Assembly: GCA_013398955.1 (NCBI GenBank)
Contig: VWPU01002095.1
Location: forward strand, 310,001-374,000
Reading direction: 5' to 3'
DNA from: Callaeas wilsoni
Lineage: Eukaryota; Chordata; Aves; Passeriformes; Callaeidae
Length of the DNA: 64,000 nt
Every line of letters begins with the position of its first letter. The first letter of the stretch is position 1. Shown here piece by piece: positions 52,808-64,000 of the stretch. The notes under the pieces are model-generated. The model was not told where the DNA came from. It saw only the letters and a list, made by a program, of their open reading frames with translations, and did no database searches. Both the position numbers and the translations under genes were made by a program.

Positions 52808-55723
52808 CACCACATCGCAGAAGGGTGTAGGTTTTGACTCAGAGAAAAGCAAGAAAACCAACTGAAAGTTTAGAAAACATAGGTTTTAAAGAAAGATGCA
52901 GTTAGTGATATGTTTACTGCAGAGAGGAAGCATGATAAGTCTTTCAATAGGTAGAGGGATGCTACAAGGGAGAAGGGAGTGGCCTGTTCTCTGTATAGAT
53001 TGAATGAGGCAAAAAATAAAAGCCTAAGTTGCAGAAAAAATTGTATAAATTAGATATGAAAAAAATGTTGCCCACCACAGGGTTGACTGGGAAACTGAGA
53101 GAACTGAACCCAGTTTTCCCATGTCTTTTAATGTATGTTGTAACTGTTCAGCTGTTGCACAAAATCTGGCTATCATCTATGGTGGCCACAGCACCTGCTA
53201 TGTGCTGGTTTCAGGTTGGTCAGCATGTGCCCACAGTGTGTATAAGCCATAGGGCATAAGGGTCTTTGTGTTTAGGCATTTACCTGTCTTGAAATGGAGT
53301 TTCATTGTGGATTGGATGTGTTCCAGCCCACAGAATTGCAACTGGGCTCATACACATCCGCGGTGGCCCGGATTAATTTAGAACTCTGGAAAACAGACAT
53401 CCTGAATCACTGCTTGAGGTATTACTGCCTACAACAAACAGTCTGAATCTTGTCTTCAACAGAGGCAGCAAAGTACCCAAACAGTGAGGTATTCATAAAG
53501 CTGTACTGTTACTTAATAAACTTATGCCTCTGAATTGCCTGGGAGAGGTCATCAAAAAATGAGATACTAATAAATAGGCAGTACTGAAAGACGGATTCAC
53601 AGGTAGTAATGCATTTGTGCACAAACTGTTAACTTTGCGCTTCTTTTCATATATTGGGAAAATTTGGATCAACAGCTCTTGCTTTTTGAAGTCATTTGTA
53701 TTACTGTAGTATTTTTTTTTCTCATAACATATTCTAGATGAATACTAACTAAACTACTGAGATATCACTAGAACTTCAGACAAAATAGATTTATAACTAA
53801 AACAAGAAAAAGTAACCTAGTTTGGAAAACCAAAACATGTTCCCCAAACATGACAAACTCTAGGCCAGTTAAGGTGAACTATTTCTACCCATTCTCCCCA
53901 CCCTTTTTTTTTTCTTTAAGAGAGATAGGATATGAATTAAGAAGCACAAAGCTTTTAGGCACTTTAGATTAAAGCTAAAACATAGTAATGATAGCTTGAT
54001 GATTGAATGACATCTGCCAAACTTCCTCAGGGACTTCAATAATATGAGGGTAATAGATCATTAGAAGTGTTGAACACTGTGTCTGACATTTTTAAATTTA
54101 TGTATCACATTCCTCCAAAGTAATAACTAGTAATGGGTTAAAAGCTTTGCAGAGATGTGGGATATGCATGCAAAAACACAAAACAGGTGATAGTCTGAAC
54201 TGGTGGTACCAGTTAAGTAACCCAAGATTGCCTGCCTAGTATATTTTAAATATGTTAAAAGAGAACTTAATTATAGCAACCTTAACAATGTTTCCTTTGC
54301 AATTCCTTTCTAGAATGAGAAAGTGGTTTAGGTGAATGTATTTCGGTTCAGCTACTGATGGGAGTTAGGATCCATTACTCATAATCACTGCTCAGCTTAG
54401 TTGATGACTCTCCATGAGCTACTTTAAATCCATCAGTTTGGGTCATGTCTTTAGGTCTGTACAGTCAAAAATTATATAATAGCTTGGTTGGTTTATGTCA
54501 GCTGAAACAAAATCAATAGTCTTGGCACCGATGCCAAGAATGTTACAATTCATCCTCTGGTTGAGTCCTTTGAAAGAAAAGACACCTCAAAGTAAAATAC
54601 AGCTTTGTTTCCAATAAGGTGACCACCTTGCTTATAGGTGCAGCAGATCTCTGCTGAGGCAGTGCTGGCTGCTCTTGGGGAGTCCCGAGTTTAACAGAAA
54701 CATCCCTTGTTCAAAACATGGAAGAGATGCTCTTGTAGTTTTCCCTCACTAAACTGGGAAAACTAGCTATGAAGTTATGGGTACCTTGTGGAGCAAGGAC
54801 TAAAATAAGCCAAATAGCAGAGATCTGCAAAGTAACTCAGCTGACATATATGTCATAGTTTGTGTAAAGGTACATAAAAGAATATCTCTGCTGGACTGTT
54901 GATGTTTTTGATGAACTATTTTAAAATGTAGTTCATACTTGGCACAGTGGGTGATGGATTTGAAATATGAGCATTACAGCCAAAACCAGTCAAATAAATG
55001 CAGTAATTTACACTAAGGTGAGGTGACCCAGGTGCAGTACATCATTCATGCCATTGCATTGTATTGTCATGTACTGATAATGTAACAATGGCCAATAGCC
55101 CTGAAGTATCAGAGAGTAGATCCAAGGATCTGGCTGTACTTTTGGTAGATTGATGATAGGTGGACCCTGGTCTGTTCTGCTGAGAAGAATCCCTTTCCTC
55201 TCCTCCCCAAACTTATTAAATCCCCTCAGTCCTTCTTGTGACAGGTCTGCACGCTGCTCTCTCTGTGTCACTGTCAAGGGCTGTCGTATGGCATACCATA
55301 CAATGGTAGAATGCCTGTCCTGTGCTGTGGGTTTTTCCTGGGAATGCCGCTTGCTTCGGCCTCTCGGCTCGCTAGAAAAGCTCAAGTGCTTTTGTGAATC
55401 CCAGAATTTCTGCTCTTCATGAAGTGGAAGGGTGGATATTATCTAGGCTTGAGCTCATATTTCACGTGAAGTATGTGGTATGAACCCTCCTCAGGTTACT
55501 TTTTGGCCATGGAGCTACACAGAAATAACAGATGATGCTGTACCTTGCTCTAGCAAATGTAGCAAAACTTTGAGTTTTCTCTCTGTCAGACTGATTTCAT
55601 AGTGTGGTGCCATGTAACTTCTCTTCATTTAACATCTGAAGGTCATAAAGTATATGTGACTTAGCTTATGTTTTACTGTAACTTTGATCAGTGACAGCAG
55701 TCATTATACTGGAAAATAATACT

Positions 55724-55737
55724 GAGAGAGAGAGAGG
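55724..55737. repeat. Short GA dinucleotide run
   Basis: Seven GA units follow ACT. It is a minor simple repeat about 200 bases before the long polypyrimidine tract. Confidence 0.8.
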
Positions 55738-55944
55738 ACAGAAAGAGAAATAATGGTGCTTTTGAGAAAATAAGGGTTTCGAGAATAATACAGACATAGT
55801 TGCTGCTACTCATACGTGAAATAAGGTGATTAGCTTCAGTGTGACCAGCTTTGAGATCCTGAGATTAACTAGAGTTAGGCGTCTCACTGTTTGAACGGTA
55901 TTTTTATTTTAAAAAGACTCTTAAGACGTGCATTCTTATTAAAG

Positions 55945-56040
55945 CTCTTTTTTCTTTTTTCTTTTCTCTTTCTTCTTTTTTCTCTTTCTTCCTTTTTTTT
56001 TCCTTTTTCTTCTTGTTTTCTTTTTTTCCTCCTTTTCCTT
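55945..56040. repeat. Polypyrimidine tract, 96 bp
   Basis: All bases but one (a G near 56014) are C or T, arranged as irregular CTTT and TTCTT units. The tract is long enough to be a candidate for triplex (H-DNA) formation and replication pausing. It resembles a long 3' splice-site pyrimidine tract, but no AG-bounded recognisable exon follows; the open frame across it is low-complexity Phe/Leu/Ser. Confidence 0.93.
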
Positions 56041-58540
56041 ATTCATGTGACTTTGTGGCAGAGCTCAGTGATGGCCTGGTTCTCCTTGCTTGTCCTCACC
56101 CTGGTCTCTGTGCTCTGGGAGTCATGCACACCACTGGCAGCAGTCGCCACCTGACTGTGTAATCGCGGCCTCGGAGCAGGGAGCGGCAGGCGGCTGCATA
56201 CCATGGGGTAGCTGTCTGGCAAGAGGCCTCCTCCTGCTTCACTCAGACGTGTCAGGACAGCAGCTTGAAATGCTTTGTGAAAATACAAAGTGAAATGAAA
56301 AGCTTCCCCTACTGCTATCCAGAGGCTGCAGGAGAGATGTCTTCAGAAGGTGATACCAGGAATTACTCCAGTGCTGTTCAAAAGCTCAAGGGGCACAAGC
56401 ATGCTCCATTGGCAGCTGTGTGGATATTCCAGAGGTCCACATCATAAAATGAAGGAAAAATAACAGGTTTTCTACCATACTGAAAGTCATCAAGGAAGTT
56501 AGGAATGCAAAGTTGAAGAAGGAAGAGGGATTTTCGTGTTCTTGAATGTTTTGTCAAAAATCCTATTGCTGTATGACAGCAGTCAAAAGCTTATTGTAAA
56601 GGTGAATGAAAGCGTATATGTACCTAAAGCAGTGGAACAAGAATTCGCGAGATAACATTTTTATCATAGATAATCATTGTTCCAACAGAGACTGAGTTAG
56701 CCATGACATGAGCTGAACATCTCCAGAGACACTCACGGAATTGCTGAATTCTCCTTCCTTTCCTTCACACAAGAAAGTCACCAAAGTCAACAATACCTCA
56801 TTGCACAAAAAAAAAAGAGCAGAATTTAGCATCTGTTGTAGAAAGAGAAAACCGAAAATATGAGTTCCATATTCTTGTATAGCAGTGGCTTTCTTGTTCA
56901 AGTGTAAAGTTCTTATTTTACTCCTTTCTTTCAATCTAGTTTTTCATTTAATAAATACTATAAGTTAATTACCAGCATACACATTTCTTTTTTGCCTTCT
57001 TCTTTTAAATTGAAAATAAAACTGTTATATATTTCCCTGGTATTTTCCCTTTCACTCCTTCTGAGCTGAGAGGTAGAAACTTGTTCCCATCCTTGGGTTC
57101 AGAAAGCAATGTGTAGTGTCATCTCAGGGTATGAAATCACTGGATGGAAGAGTAGGTGTTTACTCAAATGAAAGGGGATATTTTCAATAATATTCATTAG
57201 TTCAGCTCAGATTAAAATTATTGAGATTATGTTTAATGTTTAATAAATGACAGTAGAGTTATTTAAAAGTGTAATTCTTTTGCAAATCACTGTTACAGAG
57301 CATACCTGTTGATTTAAAGGCATCCTGCTGAAGGTTTGCATTTCTAAACCTCATATGAATTTGAGGCATGGCTAGTGGGATGTCAGATGAATGAAAATTT
57401 TAGCTTATGTTGATGGCTGGCAAGAGACAGGATTCTAGCCACATATTTTAGGACTAATGAGAAGTTGTGTGAGTATTTTCTTTCAGCCAGCTCTCTGAAA
57501 AGTCCATGGATAAGAACTTTTCACAGCATTAAAAATAGTGCTGTATAAAAATTTAGTCAGCATCCTCTTTTGGAGGCAATACATGAGATTATAAATAAAA
57601 TGAGAAGGTTAATTTAAAATGGGGAAGCGGGTTCATAGTATATGAAGGAAGCTATGAAACAGATTAGATGCTTTCTCTAGAAGGAGGACAAGTATTGTGC
57701 TTTTCGCCTCATTTATGTATTCTTCATATGCCACAAAATATTGTAGTCATGTCTGCTTTCTTTTGAGGTTTGGACATATTTAGTCATAACAGCAGTTGTG
57801 GCTTGCTTGAGAATCTTGCTGAGAATCTGTCTACTGAGTGTTTTACTTCTCTGTCTCATTAACCCCAGGACAAGCCATTGTAGCATAAACTGTTGGTTCA
57901 GTTTTGGTAATGTACTTGCAGTCTCTCACTTTGAGGAGAAATTATTGTATCGCCATTTTGACTGTAATGATTTAGGGATCTGTTTGATGTTGTAAAGCCT
58001 GGAAAAAATCCCAGAGGCACGTTGAACACAGGGAGCTGTTCACACATACCTACCAAATCCGGGGAAGCTGTATCGGTAGGTCTTACCTATGCAAATGAAG
58101 AGATATGTGTTCTTCTAGTCCAGTTTCCAGCTCTGACACACACCATGAAAGTGCCTTTTCCGTCTCCTTTATAGCTTTGTGAATACTCTCTTACTTCCCA
58201 ACTCAAAAGGGATTGCTCCAGGAGGTCTTATCCAGAGAGATCTCTCTCTTAGTTCCTCTACTCTGACCTTTTCATGTGTCAGAAAAAGAAGCTGCTAAAC
58301 ACTGCACACTCGACACTGTGTGTATACAGAGAGAGGAGGAACTGCTCCTTCTCACTCGACTACTTAAATGCCACTTACACTTTTGAAATTGCAAGGGCTC
58401 AAAAAAGTTTTGGACTGGCCACCTTCACAAGGATGATTTTCGTCCACACAGATCTCTAGCAGTTCAGGAGTTAAATTCTGTGCTTTCCCAGACAGCAGAA
58501 TTTCCTCCTCCCTCATGTCTAATTGAAGGGTACATATCTA

Positions 58541-58760
58541 CGATCTACTTTGAACAGATTTTGCATTTGCTGCGCCCAATGTAATATGTCAGATTAAAGC
58601 CTAATTGATATTAATTGTCAGTTTGACAGGTATTTACGCAATACACCTGTGATTTGTCCATGCTGCAACATCAAAGAACAATGTAGTCCATTGTCAATCT
58701 TGTAATTTTTTTTTTCCTCATCTTGAAGGCCAGATCATTGTTTAAGAGTAAATATGAAGT
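58541..58760. promoter_or_regulatory. Candidate enhancer: TCF/LEF-like plus SOX-dimer-like motifs
   Basis: Within about 220 bases the sequence contains a homeodomain-like pair CTAATTGATATTAATTGTCA (58601-58620), a TGACAG core (58625-58630), a C/EBP- or PAR-like TTACGCAA (58634-58641), a CACCTG E-box (58644-58649), ATCAAAG (58670-58676, TCF/LEF consensus), and the inverted pair ACAATG-5-CATTGT (58678-58694). The last resembles the dimer site used by SOX8/9/10-type factors. Motif matches are direct observations. Enhancer function is inference; similar motif mixes occur by chance in AT-rich DNA. Confidence 0.3.
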
Positions 58761-58820
58761 ATCTTTCAGGAGATTTGCATTGGCATGTTTCCTCCCCAGC
58801 TGCGATTTGACTAACAATAG

Positions 58821-58992
58821 AACAAACCTGTGCTGATTTTGTAATGTCAATTCCAAAATGATCAGGAATCACTTTGAAGCACGTTTTCTGATAAGCAAGT
58901 TCCAAAAACGAACCTATGCTTGTTTTGTAATGGCAATTCCCAAATGATCAGGAATCGCTTTGAAGCGTGTGTTTTCTGATAAGCAAGTTCCA
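58821..58992. repeat. Tandem duplication, two copies of 86-88 bp
   Basis: The segment from about 58821 to 58905 is repeated at about 58907 to 58992. Shared blocks include AAATGATCAGGAATC, CTTTGAAGC and TTTTCTGATAAGCAAGTTCC. The two copies differ by scattered substitutions (for example ATCACTTTG against ATCGCTTTG) and a two-base insertion in the second copy. The offset grows from 86 to 88 bases across the repeat because of that insertion. Divergence suggests an event of moderate age. It lies just downstream of the motif-rich segment at 58541-58760. Confidence 0.9.
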
Positions 58993-59880
58993 GATTCTCA
59001 TCATCCTGCTATGAAACGGTCCTGTTACATTTTGTAGCATGTGGGTTCTGACTCATCTTTTCATTATGCTCTTCAGTTTTGTCTTGATGTAAGCCCCATT
59101 GACTTAATTACACTGGCATAAAGATGGAATGGGGAAATGGTGAACCACGCCCACTAACAAGTCCACCGTGAAAATATGGGAGTTGTTCTTTTGTCTTCAG
59201 GGAGGTTTCGCCAGAATGGGGCGTCTCTTCTAGACAGACTCTTTGCTATTTTTAGCAACTTGCAAAAAAACTGAAATGTATTCTCCGAATCATACCACGG
59301 TGCAAAAAGCAGATACGTATCTGAAGGCTGTAACTAGAAATGGGAAATTGCAAAGTAAGAACTTGATGTCTTTGGTAAGGCAGGGCATGGTGCTTCAATC
59401 AAAGACAGTATTGGATATAATTCTGACATTATTTTTATTTTTAGCCAGTGTGCAGCATATGCAGTGTACAGTTACCTAAAGAAGAAATGAGGAAGAGAGA
59501 AAGTAAGTCAGGATGGTAACTTAGGGCCACACTAAAATACAATGGAGGAAATGAAAAAATAAATGTTATTTACACATCGAAATGCTAGGGGAAGCTACAG
59601 TCCCTGTACTACAAAGGACATGAGATCTTGAGGCTTCAGAAGGATTTGGATTGTGGTGTTCTTAAAACAAGCACTGCAGCGTGAATTCAGAAAGGAAGCG
59701 CAGCAGAGAATATGAGATTCCCTCACCAGCCATGGCATCTCTGAGGGTTGTTTGGGCTGGTTGTTTTCTCTGAGACATGTAACATGATTCTCCAAACCCC
59801 AAGTTATGTCTAGCAGGCAGGATTTAACTTTTAACTGGCGTGATTTCAGTTATATCAACAAAAGATCTCGGTCTCCTGCC

Positions 59881-59940
59881 ACAAACAAACAACTCTAAAT
59901 TAACTGGCCTGAATAATTGAACAAGGGGTTGTTTGTTTGT
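59881..59940. repeat. Perfect 13-bp inverted repeat of CAAA units
   Basis: ACAAACAAACAAC at 59881-59893 is exactly complementary to GTTGTTTGTTTGT at 59928-59940, leaving a 34-base loop. The arms are simple-sequence (CAAA)n and (GTTT)n, which raises the chance of coincidence. No flanking target duplication is seen. Confidence 0.85.
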
Positions 59941-62900
59941 TTACTTCAATTACTGTTTGTGGTAGCAGTGGGTGGAAATGAAATCTTGCCACTGCTTTTT
60001 AACGTCTATCAGATTTGGAACTTTGTTCCTTTCTGAACCTTTGTGTTGCATGCAATTCTTCATGATATTTTTCCACTACTACTTGCATCTCCCTTTATTT
60101 TTCATTCCTGAGATTCTAATATATTACACTGGGCGTTGTAGTGCTCTTGATCCAAGAACACTATTGCCTTTTCAAATCTATGAGACCGGGGTTTTTTTCC
60201 CTAGTTCTTCCTTTATTTATTAATTATTTTTCCTATGTTTTTGAATCCTCTCTATTTCTCCGAATGATTTTTTTCAGGCAATGTCTTTTCTTTTATCATA
60301 TTCCAGCCTTCTGAACTCTATAACACTATTGGCATGTCAGATAGACTCATTTTGTTTCTAAAGATGTCCTTTGTTTAAAAGTCCTCTGCTTTTTTCAAAG
60401 AATTACATTTGCATGTACAGTTGTGACTACAACTATCTTTTATTTTAAGTGTCTTTGTGACCATTTAAAAGCTATTATATAAAATGCCACAAAAGCCTGG
60501 CTTTTCTTCCGTTTATCTTGCCATGCAGCTCTGCCAGGGTTTACTGTTTACTCCCGTGGTATTAGCGTCAAGTATTTGTTCTTTTGCTTTGCCCTCTCAC
60601 TTTGCATAAGCTAATGATTCCTTTGCTCTTTATTTTTAATTCCTGCCCTATTTCTGTGAGCACTCCAGCCTACTCTGCTCCATGCTTCTGTGCCTGTTTT
60701 ACCCTACAAGTTCAATATGCCGTTCCCTATTCTGCTTGTTGTTGAACCAATGGAAGCACAGTCTTTCCACCTTCTTCCTCATTCCCAAGTAATAAATGCA
60801 GTCCTAGTTTACATAGGTAACAACTGAGCTTAGAGCCTCTGCTCCACTTTCCATTCTTAATTTGGTTTCTGTGACCTAGTATTTGTCCCATGCTCAGCCA
60901 TCACCTCACAGCTCTGGAGCTGAGTCATGGTGCAGCTCGACTCTGCAGTTTTTCAGTATTGGTGCTGAGGCTGTATTTTGGATGCTGTTTCATAGGTTCA
61001 ATGCAGGAATCTGCAAGAGCTGGAAGTGTTTCTGCAGCTACCCAAAGTCCTGAAGGAGTTGGGGAGCCTGTAAAATACCTGCGTGGTTGATGTCTATAGT
61101 TCAGAGATGCTCTCTGAGCCTGCCTCATCTGGGGCTCGTGCCGTGCGTTTAACAATTGGCACTGCATGTGTGCCTGTGTATCTGAGGAGGCAGAAGCAGA
61201 CTGTTGAACACTGTTTCATCGACTCTTGTGGGCCGAAAGTGTGAATAAGCTGTGTTTAATATGGTTGTCTAGGCTGTTTACATTGGCTTTTTGAACCACA
61301 GCCAAATTAAATTTCTGAGGAGGCTGCTATTGCTTTCTAAAGATGTAACCCCCTATCTTTGTTCATCAGCTCAAAGTTATTTACTAATCATTACCTGTGT
61401 TTGGCAGAAGAACAGCAAATAAAACAGGCGCTTTGTGTTTAACATGGTCTTGGTAAATGTGTATTAAAATACAACATCCTTTTATTTGACCAATATTCAT
61501 AAGAGAGAATATTAATTATTATTAATGTTAGAATATTAGTTTTGCTCTATGCCTTAGGAGATGACAGTCTCTGTGGTAGCATTAATTAATGTGTAGCTTG
61601 GCTGTGTAGGCAGAAAACAAACAATCTCCTAGCAGGTTATTCAACATTAGCATACAGCCTTCCATCTCGCACAGTACTTTCAAAGCGATTCTCATCCACT
61701 GTGCTGCAACCTTGTACTAACCTTATGTTAACAAATTTATAACTTGGAAATTATTCTGCTGACATCAGTGGTGTTACACCATGCAAAACCTGTTTAAAAT
61801 TAGGTCCAAGGTATTTCAGTTTTAATTTTTAAAATATGTTCTAAATAGTATTCACATGCTTCAGTAATTGATGACTTGGGATTACTTTTCTGTTTCTAGT
61901 TCAAAATGAAGGTTTTGTAAAGGTTTTTAGTCTGGTTTTCCCCTCTCTTCTTTTTATACTTAAGTTGCTCCCTTAGGCAAAATCACTGATTTCCTATCTT
62001 CCCTTGCAGTATTATGAACCAACAAACAGAGTTGTCTGCCAGTTCATTCTTGAATATCGATTCTTTTTAAAGCAAGCAGAGCACGCAGGAATCTCCTGCT
62101 TTACAAAACAGAAGCTGCATGTCTATCTGTCTGTGTACACAGAGAAACAAAAATACACTAGAAAATACACTAGAAAAACATTTTAAAAATAGAAACCGCA
62201 CATGAGTTAAAGGAACCTTATTAAGGTACAAAGTCAAACATCTTGAAGCTTGGTAATGCAAGCATTACAAGATCTTAGTTTTTCAGGGATTACCTGCTTA
62301 CTTTGTTTAGGCAATACCCAGAGCATGTGAGATGTTTCATGGATGTTGGACTGCCCAGAAATTTAAGCTGTCCATCCTTAGCAGATCTGTGCTGGGCACG
62401 TGCAAATTGCCACATTTTTGTTTTTTCAAAGGCACATGAGTTGATCAGTCTGGGGTGAACTTTCACCAGAATGGCAGAACACATCCACGTGGCAAAGGTG
62501 AAAAAACTTACTTGTTTTGAGTCCCAGATATAAAATACAGTAGGACTAGAGCTTTCTAAACCGTCCACAGTTTTCTTTTGGAAGCAGCTGAGACACGATG
62601 GGGAAATAACATCCAAGAGAGACACCCAAGGGCCAGGGATGGAGCCTCCAGGTCCCATTCTTCCTCCATTCCACCCAGGCTCATACAAGAAGCGGCTGAG
62701 GGCAAGAGGGACCTCTCCAACACACAAAGTCACAGTATACATCTTTTCAGCTCTGTCCTGACACGAAGAGAAAAAGTAAGTGCAGGTGGACACATGGTCC
62801 AGGGCTGCTGGAACACCCCTGAGAAGCCTTTGTTAAAGGCTGCATAAGTCCCCGGCAGCTCTGTAATGGGAGAAAGCTGAGCCCACCAGCAGCCCAAAAC

Positions 62901-64000
62901 AAGCAAGCATTTTTCCTGTGAGACATTTTCTTGGTAATCTGCTCCATGACACAGTGGTTAGCACCATCCTTATTAGTCTCCTATCAACTATTGCTGCTTA
63001 GAAGGAAGCCCTTATTGAATAGTTCAGGTGAGCCAGTGGCCTTAAAGTCATCTCAGGAGCATGTGTTCACTGGGAGGAGAGCCTCCTGGAAAGGAGTGAG
63101 CTGGTCTAAAATTTCCCCAAGCTGCACAGCGGTTCCATGACAGCCAGGCAGCTGAGCCTATCCAGCCTCGGGAGCGCGGGAGCCAGGAGGAGGAAGTGGA
63201 TGGGAGGTTGGGGTGGCAACTGGGGGCTCAGATAACAACTGCTCATGCAAATCCAAGCTACGTGGGTTGTGTGCGTTGCTGATGTGATGATACATTTTTA
63301 GAAAATGTTTAAGTAGCACCAGAGGCAGTGGTGTGACCTGTGGATGACTTCTCCATTTGTAACTGTGGAATGTAGAAGAAAGGGGGGAAAAAAAAGAAAA
63401 AAGCCATGGAAGAGACACCCCTATGACTAATCCAGCTGTTCTGTAGAGAAACTTTCGTTCCTTACAATTAATAGGGAATTTCCTAATTTGGCTTATTTTT
63501 AAAAAGTTATTTCCAAGCTTGACATGACATTGATTTCTCCTTACCTGGATTTCAGATTACTCTGAACATTTAAGTATGCTGAATTTTTACTGAAAATCCT
63601 TCAAGAAGAGCTCATTTTGCAGCTTCTAGAGCAACAGACCTTGAGCCTATGGTAACTAGTAATTTACCTGTTGGTCAGGTGTGACCAGTAAGAATATTCT
63701 TCTCTCTTCAGTTTCTATATGTTGTTCCTGCTTTATAACTCTAAAGAATCAAAATTGCACTGGGATATCTTTTCACAGAAAACTGACTTTAATATATCTC
63801 TTTTCACTTGTGTGTGGTAATAGGATGAACAGTGTCCTCTCCTGATTGTTTTCAAAAGCCAAACAGAACCTGATGATGCGAAGTTTTAACTCCTACACTG
63901 GTGCCCTTAGAAGCTCACACATTTCTTTGCAGTCACTTTTGGTGATAGATAGCCACAGGACGGTCCTTAAAATTCATGTCTGTATTTTACATAGTGTGAT

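Larger units (their letters stand above)
25557..64000 (+). other. GMDS: GMDS intron, 5' part (runs past the right edge)
   Basis: The intron starts at a GTAAGA donor and continues to the end of the window, so it exceeds 38.4 kb. The expected last GMDS exon, whose protein in vertebrates starts DFLQGD and contains KLNWKP, was not seen on the + strand. Recognisable contents are the two CR1 pieces, microsatellites at 29510-29546 and 49725-49788, pyrimidine-rich tracts at 32165-32295, 44752-44783 and 55945-56040, small tandem duplications at 26021-26083, 52760-52807 and 58821-58992, and inverted repeats at 42549-42569 and 59881-59940. The rest is unique-looking AT-rich sequence without a supported gene. 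Long vertebrate GMDS introns lie next to forkhead genes, which makes regulatory content plausible but unproven here. Confidence 0.8.

Noticed and set aside
55891..56154. An 87-codon open frame rich in Phe and Leu that looks like a membrane protein
   Set aside because: The hydrophobic run is the translation of the CT-rich tract at 55945-56040.

Overview
The window looks like vertebrate nuclear DNA, most likely from a bird. It is AT-rich with rare CpG, almost free of coding sequence, and contains only two clear interspersed repeats, both pieces of the CR1 LINE family. Both end in the short tandem ATTCTATG-type tail (seen here as its reverse complement) that is typical of avian CR1. No bacterial-type operons, tRNA or rRNA genes, CRISPR arrays or phage genes were seen.

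The only protein-coding gene I recognise is GMDS (GDP-mannose 4,6-dehydratase) on the + strand. Two consecutive internal exons are present, at 16079-16197 and 25460-25556. They have canonical AG/GT borders and compatible phases: the valine codon is split GT|G across the intron. Together they encode about 72 residues of the C-terminal part of the enzyme, including the conserved ATG-x-x-HSVREF and YYRPTEV segments. The enzyme makes GDP-4-keto-6-deoxymannose, the first step of de novo GDP-fucose synthesis. Earlier exons must lie to the left of the window, and the last coding exon must lie to the right of position 64000.

Layout: 1-16078 is intron, with a purine tract near 690-740 and a twin stem-loop at 8949-9011. 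The first exon follows. The complete intron at 16198-25459 (9.3 kb) contains a GC- and CpG-richer island around 22.7-23.25 kb. The second exon follows. From 25557 to the end is more than 38 kb of one intron. It holds a 0.7-kb decayed CR1 (39533-40268), a short CR1 3' fragment (47679-47780) abutting an exon-like interval, several microsatellites, a 96-bp polypyrimidine tract (55945-56040), and a cluster around 58.55-59.0 kb that combines a TCF/LEF-like site, a SOX-dimer-like inverted motif and an 86-88 bp tandem duplication.

Most open frames are short, overlap on both strands and resemble nothing I know; I treat them as chance. The best candidates for undescribed biology are non-coding. In vertebrates GMDS lies beside the FOXC1/FOXF2/FOXQ1 cluster, so long GMDS introns are plausible hosts for long-range enhancers. 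That is inference and needs cross-species alignment.
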